From contig CAZDYP010000048.1 in the NCBI GenBank assembly GCA_964509505.1, positions 1-29,580 on the forward strand: a stretch of 29,580 bases of DNA. Reading direction: 5' to 3'. This document shows positions 1 through 6,921 of the stretch, in pieces. The stretch comes from CAZDYP01 sp964509505. GTDB taxonomy: Bacteria > Chloroflexota > Anaerolineae > JACRMK01. A program made the translations under genes and the position numbers. Within the stretch, counting starts at the first letter, position 1; each line of letters starts with the position of its first letter. The notes beneath the pieces are model-generated. The model was not told where the DNA came from, searched no databases, and saw only the letters and a program-made list of their open reading frames with translations.

Positions 1-120
1 CCCTAAAGGTTTTTCTGGCGAAGCGGGTTCACACGTTGCGCCGAAAGCCTGTGTGAAATGCTTTGTGGCTTGCCAGCGAAACCGTTAGGGTCTCGGTCTG
101 ATATTTTCAAAACATTTTCT
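1..120. repeat. MITE-like element, copy 1 (left end outside window)
   Basis: This stretch aligns without gaps to 10946-11065, with about 106 of 120 positions identical by eye. It holds the inner inverted repeat (CCTAAAGGTTTTTCTGGC near the start, GCCAGCGAAACC...AGGG at 72-90) and the outer right end ATTTTCAAAACATTTTCT. The left outer end lies before the window. No ORF is present, so a non-autonomous element is the simplest reading. The remaining 121-206 holds nothing recognisable except the leader of the next gene. Confidence 0.8.
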
Positions 121-218
121 AAGGCGCTTTATCGCCGCACACCGTTTAAGACTGAGATGGAGCGTCTGCAATCTTCGAACCTTTCTCTAACGACTAAAAA
201 CTAGCGATGAGAGACTAT

Positions 219-1406
219 ATGCAACCACTTTCCGATATTCGTGTGCTTGATTTAACCCGCATCCTCGCGGGACCCTATTGCACCATGATGCTCGCCGATT
301 TGGGCGCGGAGGTTATCAAGGTCGAACAACCCGGACGCGGCGACGATTCGCGCCAGTGGGGCCCACCATTTGTGGGCGGCGAGAGCGCGTATTACCTGAG
401 TATCAATCGCAACAAGAAGGGCATCACGCTCAACTTGCAAGACGCGCGCGCGCGCAACATCGTGCGCGAACTAGTGAAGCGATGCGATGTGTTGGTGGAA
501 AATTTCAAACGCGGCAGCATGGACGAATGGGGGTTGAGTTACGAAGCCTTGCGCGCCATCAACCCACGCCTCGTCTATTGCAACATCAGCGGCTACGGCA
601 ACGACGGTCCGCGCGGAGGCGACCCCGGCTACGATTTCGTGATCCAAGCCGAGGGCGGTTTGATGTCGCTCACGGGTGAAGTAAATGGACAGCCGATGCG
701 TTACGCGGTGGCTATCGTGGACATCACGACGGGCATGTTCGCAGCGACGAGCATTATCGCTGCCCTCCGTGTGCGCGAGCTGACAGGCGTTGGGCAGCGC
801 GTGGATTGTTCGTTGCTCGAAACCCAAATTGCGTTGCTGGCGAACCTCGGCGAATACACACTCGTCACAGGCAAATCGCCGCAGCGTTACGGCAACGCGC
901 ATTCAACCGTCGTGCCGTATCAAGTGTTCAAGACGCAAGATGATTATTTCGCGCTGGCGTGCGGCAACGATGGACAGTTCCGCAAAGTGTGTCAGGTTAT
1001 GGGGCGCATGGACGTGGCGGATGATGCGCGCTATGCGACGAATCCTGCGCGCGTGACGAACCGTGAGACGTTGATTCCATTGTTGGAAGCGGAATTTGTT
1101 AAGCGTCCTGTGGCTGATTGGCTCATGGAGTTGGCGAAGGTCGGTGTGCCTGCGGGGCGCATCAACACGCTCGACCGTGTGCTCAATGACGCGCAGGTAT
1201 TGCATCGCAAGATGGTGGTCGAGGTGCCGCATCCGACGATTGGCACGTTGAAGGTGTTGGGCGTGCCGTACAAATTCAGCGACACGCCGGCGCAAGTGGA
1301 GAGCGCGCCGCCGTTGTTGGGGCAGCATACCGACGAGGTATTGTCACAATGGTTGGGCTATACGACAGAGGAACTGATGACGTTGCGCGAGGCGAAGGTG
1401 ATATAG
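219..1406 (+). CDS. CaiB/BaiF family (class III) CoA-transferase
   Basis: The product belongs to the class III CoA-transferases, which move CoA between organic acids through an aspartyl-CoA intermediate. The N-terminus has the family signature (DIRVLDLTRILAGP). The catalytic Asp is the D of IVDITTG, about residue 168 counted from the start used here, followed by the usual Rossmann-like half and a C-terminal helical half. Length (395 aa) is normal. An upstream ATG at 207 would add four residues; I prefer 219 because GAGA lies just before it and family members start MxPLxxIRVLD, but start evidence is weak. The substrate acid cannot be read from sequence. The gene is 12 bp upstream of a sugar-kinase-like gene and probably cotranscribed with it. 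Confidence 0.93.
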   Translation: MQPLSDIRVLDLTRILAGPYCTMMLADLGAEVIKVEQPGRGDDSRQWGPPFVGGESAYYLSINRNKKGITLNLQDARARNIVRELVKRCDVLVENFKRGSMDEWGLSYEALRAINPRLVYCNISGYGNDGPRGGDPGYDFVIQAEGGLMSLTGEVNGQPMRYAVAIVDITTGMFAATSIIAALRVRELTGVGQRVDCSLLETQIALLANLGEYTLVTGKSPQRYGNAHSTVVPYQVFKTQDDYFALACGNDGQFRKVCQVMGRMDVADDARYATNPARVTNRETLIPLLEAEFVKRPVADWLMELAKVGVPAGRINTLDRVLNDAQVLHRKMVVEVPHPTIGTLKVLGVPYKFSDTPAQVESAPPLLGQHTDEVLSQWLGYTTEELMTLREAKVI

Positions 1407-1418
1407 GGAAGGCGAGCT

Positions 1419-2531
1419 ATGACTGAACGCAACCATGACGCGCAAGCCATCATCGCGCAATTTCAGTTGAAGGGGCGTTTCATCGAGGCGATGCCTTATG
1501 GCACGGGACACATCAACGACACATACCTCAGCTACTTTCAGCATGACGGGCGTATCGTGCGCTATATTCATCAATGGATCAACCATCACGTTTTCACAGA
1601 ACCCGTGAAGGTGATGCAGAACATCGAACGCGTGACGCGCTATGCGCGCGAGCAAATCGTCTCGCAGGGCGGCGACCCGTGGCGCGAGACGTTGAACTTG
1701 ATTCCGACCATAGATGGACGCTCATTCTATCAATCGCCGCAGGGTGATACGTGGCGTTCGTACGTGTTCATCGAAGGCGCGCGCTCGTATGACCAAGTCG
1801 CGGATTTGCAGCACGTCTATCAGATGGCGAAGGCGTTTGGCGAGTTTCAGAAGTTGTTGAGCCAGTTGCCTGGCGAACGGCTGCATGAGACGATTCCCGA
1901 CTTTCATCACACGCGCAAACGCTTCGAGGCGTTTGTGCAAGCATTGGAACGCGACCCATGCAATCGGGCGCAAACGGTGAAACCCGAAATTGATTTTGCG
2001 TTGCAGCGCGCAGCCGATGCCTCCATCATCGTGGACATGCTTACGCGCGGCGATTTACCTGAGCGTGTGACACATAACGATACGAAGTTGAGCAACGTGA
2101 TGATAGATGACCAAACAGGCGCGGGGGTGTGCGTGATTGATCTTGACACGGTCATGCCTGGCTCGGCGTTGTACGATTTCGGCGATGCGGTGCGGATTGG
2201 CGCGAGTACGGCCGCCGAAGACGAGCGCGACTTGCGCAAGGTCGGCGTGGACATGGTGATGTTTGATCGTTTGGCGCACGGTTACTTGGATGCGACGCGC
2301 GATCTGCTCACGCCGTTAGAGATAGAGTTGTTAGCTTTTTCCGCGAAGCTGTTGACGTTTGAATGTGGGATGCGTTTTTTGACGGACCATTTGAATGGCG
2401 ACACCTATTTCAAAATTCATCGCGCCAATCACAATCTGGAACGCTGTCGCACGCAATTCAAACTGGTACAAGAGATGGAGGAGCAGAGGGGGGCGATGGA
2501 GAGGATTGTGGCGCGGCGGGCGAGGAGCTAA
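1419..2531 (+). CDS. APH-fold phosphotransferase, N-acetylhexosamine 1-kinase-like
   Basis: This 370-aa protein has the aminoglycoside-phosphotransferase/choline-kinase fold. The GTGHIN segment at residues 28-33 is the nucleotide-binding loop region. The catalytic loop is THNDTKLSNV with Asp221, and the metal-binding segment is VIDLDTVMPG with Asp241/Asp243, followed by LYDFGDAVR. That TK(L)xNV...DLDTVMPG...YDFGD string is characteristic of NahK-type N-acetylhexosamine 1-kinases, which phosphorylate GlcNAc/GalNAc at C1; the exact sugar is inferred. An AAGG ribosome site precedes the ATG. It ends in an inverted-repeat spacer against the convergent transporter gene. Its pairing with a CoA-transferase has no obvious pathway logic. 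Confidence 0.8.
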   Translation: MTERNHDAQAIIAQFQLKGRFIEAMPYGTGHINDTYLSYFQHDGRIVRYIHQWINHHVFTEPVKVMQNIERVTRYAREQIVSQGGDPWRETLNLIPTIDGRSFYQSPQGDTWRSYVFIEGARSYDQVADLQHVYQMAKAFGEFQKLLSQLPGERLHETIPDFHHTRKRFEAFVQALERDPCNRAQTVKPEIDFALQRAADASIIVDMLTRGDLPERVTHNDTKLSNVMIDDQTGAGVCVIDLDTVMPGSALYDFGDAVRIGASTAAEDERDLRKVGVDMVMFDRLAHGYLDATRDLLTPLEIELLAFSAKLLTFECGMRFLTDHLNGDTYFKIHRANHNLERCRTQFKLVQEMEEQRGAMERIVARRARS

Positions 2532-2655
2532 AGGGATGACAAGGTGACAAGCTGAAGGGGTGACAAGGGGAGCGGATGAAGAGATGGCATGACGAGGTTT
2601 GCCGCAATGTTACCGTGTCGTCAGGTCAGCCGGTCACCGTGTCAGGGTGTCATAG
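2532..2655. repeat. Word-repeat inverted spacer between convergent genes
   Basis: The left arm (2535-2575) is built of GTGACAAG-like words (GATGACAA, GGTGACAA, GGTGACAA). The right arm (2610-2653) carries their reverse-complement relatives (CCGTGTCGTCA, GGTCACCGTGTCA, GGTGTCA). The arms form a long imperfect stem and the right arm runs over the stop codon of the transporter gene at 2650. It may act as a bidirectional terminator; there is no clean T-tract. Confidence 0.6.
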
Positions 2656-4029
2656 TTCGAGCCCTTCCAATCGCGTGGTGTGTGTGGGCGTGCTGTGGTC
2701 ACGCGCAAAGCCTTTCACATCCACGCGCGATAAGAGCCACACGGCTACGGCGAGGCCAATGGCTTCGAGCGCGAAGACGCCGCCATAGGTGAGCGCAGGT
2801 GAGCTGTTCAGTGCATGAAATACATCGCGTATGATACCGCCGAGACTGATGCCCACCCCACGCGAGACGAGAATCGCAATCGTCCACAAGCCAAGATACG
2901 CGCCTGCGCGTCCGTCGGCGGTCATCGCCGCCATCAAGTTCAAGCCACCGAAGCTGTAGATGCCGAAGCCCACGCCGAAGATGACCAACGCGATTTGCAT
3001 GACGCGAATGTGGCTGAACCATGCGGACACGGCGAGCAGCGCCATGCCAAGCGCCATGATGCTCAGTCCTGTTGAGGCGAGACGCGATTGCTCTGCGGGA
3101 TGGCGCTTGCGTCCGAGAATCGCTGTGGTGATCAACGTGATGACCGTCGCGCCTTGCCAATATGCCGAATAGCGCGTCGTCTGTCCCAAGGTTTGCGCGA
3201 ACACTTCTGCGCCGAACGGTTCGAGGATGGCGTCTTGCGCCCAGGCGGCGAGCGTCGCCAAACTCAGAAACGCGAAGAAGCCGCGCGTGCGTGGGTCTTG
3301 CCACAACTGACGAAAGACCAAATGTAAATCGCTCTGCGTCATGGTGGTAGTTCGTGCCGTTGGCTTGCGTGGCTCGACCCCGACGATGGCAAAGAACCAA
3401 AAGAAGCCTCCGACGAGCATGGAGACGGTTACCATTTGCCAAAAGATGTTTGGATCGTAGGTGCGAATCCACACGCTGAATCCAATGGCGACAAACGGAA
3501 ACAACGTAATCAACGTCATCTCCATCGTGGTAATGGCAAAGCCGCGCTTTTCAGGCGGCGCTGCATCGCGCACCAGCGCGAGGAAGGGGCTGCCTGAAAT
3601 CAGCGTGCCTGTGCCGTACAACAAGAAACACACGAGGGCGATGAGCCAGCCGATGCCATCGGCGCGATTGAGCTCGAAGCGGTTCAAACTCGCCGCGAGC
3701 AGTGGGAACGAGAGGACGACCATCAGGCGTCCGCACCAGATGTATGAGGTGCGGTACCAACCCCACAGCGGATGTGTGTCAGAGCGATGCCCCGCCCATA
3801 AGCTCAAGGGCGCGAGCAAGTAACGCAACGCGATGAGCAAACTCACAGGCCACGCCGGCATACCCAAATCCGCAACCATCACGCGATTCCAAATGCTCGC
3901 CACGAGAATGTCGCCCATTGCGGAGCCGATTTGGAAGGTGGCTAAACGCATCGTTTGTCCCAAGCGAAATGTGCGCTCCGATGATGTAGCGGTGATGATA
4001 CTCTCCGTAGGGCGAGAGATGCTGGTCAT
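2650..4029 (-). CDS. BCD/PucC-family MFS transporter (bacteriochlorophyll-related)
   Basis: This 459-aa polytopic membrane protein has about 12 hydrophobic spans. The N-terminal half has the family signature RLATFQIGSAM...NRVMVADLGMPAW, then GHRSDTH at residues 80-86 and GWYRTSYIWCG. That pattern marks the PucC/LhaA/Bch2 branch of the major facilitator superfamily, linked to bacteriochlorophyll delivery and light-harvesting complex assembly in phototrophs. The start at 4029 is preceded by AAGGA; a longer upstream reading is low-complexity and not protein-like. It is last in an apparent four-gene operon. Family assignment is firm; the role in pigment handling is inferred from known members. 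Confidence 0.9.
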   Translation of the reverse strand: MTSISRPTESIITATSSERTFRLGQTMRLATFQIGSAMGDILVASIWNRVMVADLGMPAWPVSLLIALRYLLAPLSLWAGHRSDTHPLWGWYRTSYIWCGRLMVVLSFPLLAASLNRFELNRADGIGWLIALVCFLLYGTGTLISGSPFLALVRDAAPPEKRGFAITTMEMTLITLFPFVAIGFSVWIRTYDPNIFWQMVTVSMLVGGFFWFFAIVGVEPRKPTARTTTMTQSDLHLVFRQLWQDPRTRGFFAFLSLATLAAWAQDAILEPFGAEVFAQTLGQTTRYSAYWQGATVITLITTAILGRKRHPAEQSRLASTGLSIMALGMALLAVSAWFSHIRVMQIALVIFGVGFGIYSFGGLNLMAAMTADGRAGAYLGLWTIAILVSRGVGISLGGIIRDVFHALNSSPALTYGGVFALEAIGLAVAVWLLSRVDVKGFARDHSTPTHTTRLEGLEL

Positions 4030-4060
4030 AGCGAAAGATTCCTTGAATGGAGATGGAGGA

Positions 4061-4075
4061 CAAATTTTTAATTTG
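4061..4075. repeat. Short perfect palindrome inside operon
   Basis: CAAATT-TTT-AATTTG forms a 6-bp stem with a 3-nt loop immediately after the stop of the 7-TM gene (4077) and about 30 bp before the transporter start. It may tune mRNA processing between the two genes. Confidence 0.55.
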
Positions 4076-4076
4076 C

Positions 4077-4826
4077 CTATGCAGGTGAGGTTGACGATTG
4101 CGCTGGCGCCGTTTCGATTTCCAGCGAATCGGAGACGCGGCGCGATGCAATGATGAAGCCTGCGAACATCAGGATGGCCGCGACGAGCTCGCCTAAATAG
4201 AGATATGCGCCAAAGCCTAAGCGAGTCAAGGTGCTGGCGAAGCCGATGGAAAGCGCACCCGCCGCAATGAGAATGTTGCCGATGACGCGATTGCCCATCA
4301 CGCGCTTGCGCCAAAACAGATAAGCCGAATACAATGCGCCGCCGACGAGCGTGAGGAGGCCGTAGATGTTGAAGATGGGTGTGAGGCGTCGCACCAATGC
4401 GCCTGGCGGCATGATGTCACGATATTGCTCGCTCAATGCAATGGTGGGATCGAAGCGACTAGCATCCAACGGCGTCGTCCACATCAGGTAAAGCGAGAAG
4501 AGCGACAGCAGCGCGAGCATCACCGTGATGCCATGCGCCACCTTACGCGCTTTGCCTCGCGCGAGCAAATAGACCGAGCCTTGACCCAGCCAGCCCGCAT
4601 TCAGCGCAGCGCCGAACGCGTACCAGATCATGAAGATGATGGGATTCCAGCCGAATGGTGAATACGCTTCGGCAAAGCTGCCCAAGCCGAACATCAGCAA
4701 GCCAATACCCCAGAACAGCAAATGCAGACTGCCGCTGCGCCGACTGAAATATCGTTGAAGCACCAACGCAGTGAACGCGAACATGATGAGGGTTGAGATG
4801 AACGGCAAAAACAGATTGAGAGACAT
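4077..4826 (-). CDS. Seven-span membrane protein of unknown function
   Basis: I do not recognise the family. The 249-aa protein shows seven hydrophobic stretches at roughly residues 4-26, 34-54, 62-88, 97-116, 150-172, 181-201 and 206-227. A polar loop of about 35 residues separates spans 4 and 5, and the C-tail is short, polar and Ser/Thr/Pro-rich. The ATG at 4826 has a good AGAGGAG ribosome site, so upstream extension is not needed. The gene lies between a 54-aa single-span protein and the PucC/BCD transporter, all on one strand. A membrane role tied to the transporter's cargo or complex is therefore plausible but unproven. Confidence 0.85.
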   Translation of the reverse strand: MSLNLFLPFISTLIMFAFTALVLQRYFSRRSGSLHLLFWGIGLLMFGLGSFAEAYSPFGWNPIIFMIWYAFGAALNAGWLGQGSVYLLARGKARKVAHGITVMLALLSLFSLYLMWTTPLDASRFDPTIALSEQYRDIMPPGALVRRLTPIFNIYGLLTLVGGALYSAYLFWRKRVMGNRVIGNILIAAGALSIGFASTLTRLGFGAYLYLGELVAAILMFAGFIIASRRVSDSLEIETAPAQSSTSPA

Positions 4827-4845
4827 AAACACTCCTCTGAGCGTA

Positions 4846-4864
4846 GGCAAGTTGTAAACTTGCC
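4846..4864. repeat. Short perfect hairpin between operon genes
   Basis: GGCAAGTT-GTA-AACTTGCC is a perfect 8-bp stem with a 3-nt loop, lying between the small single-span gene and the 7-TM gene. There is no T-tract, so it is more likely an interspersed repeat or RNA-processing element than a terminator. Confidence 0.7.
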
Positions 4865-4884
4865 CTCTAAAAGTTCGTGTGACG

Positions 4885-5049
4885 TTAGCGCCACACGATG
4901 ACGCCAAACAAGATGCCTGCGGCTAAGACGATCAAGATGAGCGTGATGAGACCTAGCACGCCAAGGAGGATGGGCACGCCTTTGTCGTACCACAGTGAAT
5001 CTTTCGGCATGCGCCGCGAGCGGGAGGGGGGGCGCTTGGAATCGCTCAT
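4885..5049 (-). CDS. 54-aa single-span membrane protein, unknown
   Basis: This short reading frame encodes a basic, Ser/Pro/Arg-rich N-terminus (MSDSKRPPSRSRRMPKDS), then LWYDKGVP, then one hydrophobic helix of about 29 residues (roughly 25-53) ending in WR. It begins 3 bp after the stop of the regulator gene and has GGGGCG upstream inside that gene's end, so translational coupling is likely. The positive-inside rule predicts a cytoplasmic N-terminus. Its position with a 7-TM protein and a PucC transporter, and its build (charged N-tail plus one helix), suggest a small subunit of a membrane complex; this is inference only. No homologue is recognised. Confidence 0.7.
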   Translation of the reverse strand: MSDSKRPPSRSRRMPKDSLWYDKGVPILLGVLGLITLILIVLAAGILFGVIVWR

Positions 5050-5052
5050 GCG

Positions 5053-5730
5053 TCAGCGCCCCTGATAGGTTGATACCATCGCAATCAACACTTCGTTGGC
5101 GAACTCGTTGATGAGCCGATAGGTCAGCAAATAGTCGTCGCTCATTTGCGCGCCAACTACTTCACGGATCTGTAGCACGCTTTCCAATAAGAAATCGCGG
5201 AAGTATAAAAATGCGCGCATCGCATCGGGGAGCAATACAATGTGCTTACGCGTGAGATGACCATACTCGCTGCCCAATTTGCGCGCATCCTGCAAAATTT
5301 GTGCGCGTTCATTTTGATGGTTGAGATAATGCAGCGTCAGTCCGAACAAGCGGCGCCCTAGTTGCCGATGTTGTTCGCGCGTCTGTTCGTCGTAGTGCTG
5401 ATACCAACTTTGTGTTTTTATACCGTCGCTCGTCAGCTCCATGCGTGTGCGCCCTAATGCTGATTGGACGATGAGCTGCGCGTTCTTTTCAGTTGAAGCG
5501 GGCGCAGCCGTTTGCGGGGCAAGCAATTTAGATACGTCCTGTTGTGAGAAGCGGCGATGACCGCCTGCGGTGCGAATGCTTTTGAGCTTGCCTTGATCAG
5601 CCCATAAGCGCACGGTCGCGGGATGCACACCAAGTAATTGGCTGGCTTGTTGCAGGCTTAACCAATCCGATGCTTGAGCGCGCGATGTGGGCGTAGATTT
5701 GGGGGTTGGGACTTTCTTACGTGCGGGCAT
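5053..5730 (-). CDS. MerR/BldC-type HTH regulator with helical C-terminal domain
   Basis: Residues 22-71 form an excisionase/MerR-type winged helix-turn-helix (LSLQQASQLLGVHPATVRLW, then GGHRRF), which binds DNA. After an Ala/Pro/Thr linker, residues 85-222 are all-helical and resemble the RsbRD N-terminal type of sensor domain (LGSEYGHLTRK...DAMRAFLYFRDFLLESVLQ). That resemblance is from pattern memory and moderately sure. The 225-aa protein starts an operon with the small TM protein, the 7-TM protein and the PucC-type transporter, so it probably controls them. An AATTC-N5-GAATT inverted repeat overlapping its own promoter hints at autoregulation. Confidence 0.85.
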   Translation of the reverse strand: MPARKKVPTPKSTPTSRAQASDWLSLQQASQLLGVHPATVRLWADQGKLKSIRTAGGHRRFSQQDVSKLLAPQTAAPASTEKNAQLIVQSALGRTRMELTSDGIKTQSWYQHYDEQTREQHRQLGRRLFGLTLHYLNHQNERAQILQDARKLGSEYGHLTRKHIVLLPDAMRAFLYFRDFLLESVLQIREVVGAQMSDDYLLTYRLINEFANEVLIAMVSTYQGR

Positions 5731-5755
5731 AGAAAAATCTTCAAAAAACTACGTA

Positions 5756-5795
5756 AATTCTTCGCGAATTATAGAGAATTATGGAGATTTGTCAA
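5756..5795 (-). promoter_or_regulatory. Near-consensus sigma70 promoter with overlapping inverted repeat
   Basis: On the minus strand, TTGACA (5795-5790), a 16-bp spacer and TATAAT (5773-5768) are perfect hexamers, giving a leader of about 30 nt before the ATG at 5730. AATTC-TTCGC-GAATT (5756-5770) is an inverted repeat covering the -10 edge and start site, and GAATTAT occurs twice in tandem (5766-5782). These are good operator candidates for the regulator just downstream. Confidence 0.75.
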
Positions 5796-5872
5796 ACACA
5801 CCATAAAGCGATACGAAACACACAGGGCTTTGTGAATCTTGCTGGTCTTTGTGTTGAGATTGTGAGGCTCAC

Positions 5873-6865
5873 TTGGAACTGTTCTGCGTCAGCGGCGTTT
5901 GCTTGCTGATGTTGTGTATCCAGCTGGGGGTGATGTTGGCGTTGTTGCCCCTGCGCCCATTGACCTCGCGCACACAGCCCGTCGCCGATTACGACGAAGC
6001 CCTAGCGCGTATCACCGCTCTGCAAGCGCGGGACACCGACATCATCAACCCTGTATGCCGCACGCAACTATTGACGCACGGGCGGCGAGTCGAGCGAGTC
6101 ATCGTGATGCTGCATGGCTATACCAATTGTCCACAACAGTTCGTGCGCTTGGGGCAACAGTTTTATGAGCGCGGTTGCAATGTGCTGATTCCGCGCATCC
6201 CGCATCACGGCTTTACTGACCGCTTGACCGACGAGCTGAAGTATCTAACCGCCGAGACGTTGGTCACGTTCACCGACGAGGTCATTGACAGCGCGCATGG
6301 CTTGGGCGAACGAGTAACGGTAATGGGGTTGTCGCTGAGCGGCACGTTGACACTGTGGGCGGCGCTCCAACGCGCCGATGTAGAACGCGCTGTGGCGATT
6401 GCGCCGTTCATTGCGCCGCACAACGCGCCCGTGTTGCTCATGCCGACACTCGCGCGCTTGTGGTTGCTCCTGCCTAATTTGCTGGTGTGGTGGGATTCTA
6501 AACTCAAGGCAGCTATACCGGGACCCCCTCACGCCTACCCGCGCATCGCCACGCGCAGCGTCGCGCATCTCATGCGTATCGTGTTCGCCATTGCAGAGGC
6601 GACGCGACAAGGCGCGAAACCCCGAGCGCATTCGCTCATGCTCATCATCAATGCCGCCGACCCTGCCGTTGACAATGCGCCTACCAAAGCCATCATCGAA
6701 CGCTGGCGCGCGAATGGCGCAACGCAAATCGAAACGTACGAGTTCGACGCCTCACTCAAGCTGATTCACGACATCATTGACGAGCAACAACCGCAACAAC
6801 GCACAGAGTTGGTATATCCGCTTATCATTGAACGTACGCTGAGGGCAGACCCAAAAGGTTCTTGA
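5873..6865 (+). CDS. Alpha/beta hydrolase (serine esterase/lipase-like) with N-terminal membrane anchor
   Basis: A hydrophobic N-terminal segment (residues 8-30) looks like a signal anchor. The hydrolase core follows: HGYT at 81-84 (oxyanion region), the nucleophile elbow GLSLSG with Ser154 and an unusual Ser in the last place of the GxSxG motif, an acid candidate in NAADPAVD (Asp263), and a His in LIHD (299). The family cleaves ester-like bonds; the substrate is unknown. The start is TTG at 5873, supported by GAGG five nt upstream and by the need for it to include the anchor; ATG at residue 13 is an alternative. It is divergent from the regulator operon, sharing a 142-bp intergenic region. 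Confidence 0.85.
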   Translation: MELFCVSGVCLLMLCIQLGVMLALLPLRPLTSRTQPVADYDEALARITALQARDTDIINPVCRTQLLTHGRRVERVIVMLHGYTNCPQQFVRLGQQFYERGCNVLIPRIPHHGFTDRLTDELKYLTAETLVTFTDEVIDSAHGLGERVTVMGLSLSGTLTLWAALQRADVERAVAIAPFIAPHNAPVLLMPTLARLWLLLPNLLVWWDSKLKAAIPGPPHAYPRIATRSVAHLMRIVFAIAEATRQGAKPRAHSLMLIINAADPAVDNAPTKAIIERWRANGATQIETYEFDASLKLIHDIIDEQQPQQRTELVYPLIIERTLRADPKGS

Positions 6866-6886
6866 AAACTTTTCGGGGCGTGCGTT

Positions 6887-6921
6887 TTGTTGCATACCCA
6901 ATGCTGGCTATACTCTCGCCC
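6887..6921 (+). promoter_or_regulatory. Candidate promoter for a leaderless transcript
   Basis: TTGTTG (6887-6892), a 16-bp spacer and TATACT (6909-6914) lie so that transcription would start at or next to the ATG at 6922. No Shine-Dalgarno precedes that ATG. Confidence 0.5.

Noticed and set aside
2576..2792. Two small plus-strand ORFs at the end of the kinase region
   Set aside because: They lie in the inverted-repeat spacer and the antisense end of the transporter gene; no start or protein features.
2699..3472. 257-codon alternative frame on the minus strand within the transporter gene
   Set aside because: Low-complexity Arg-rich frame overlapping a clear 12-span membrane protein on the same strand.
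4030..4314. N-terminal extension of the transporter up to 4314
   Set aside because: The added residues are Arg/His-rich, overlap the 7-TM gene and have no ribosome site; the start at 4029 has AAGGA and matches family N-termini.
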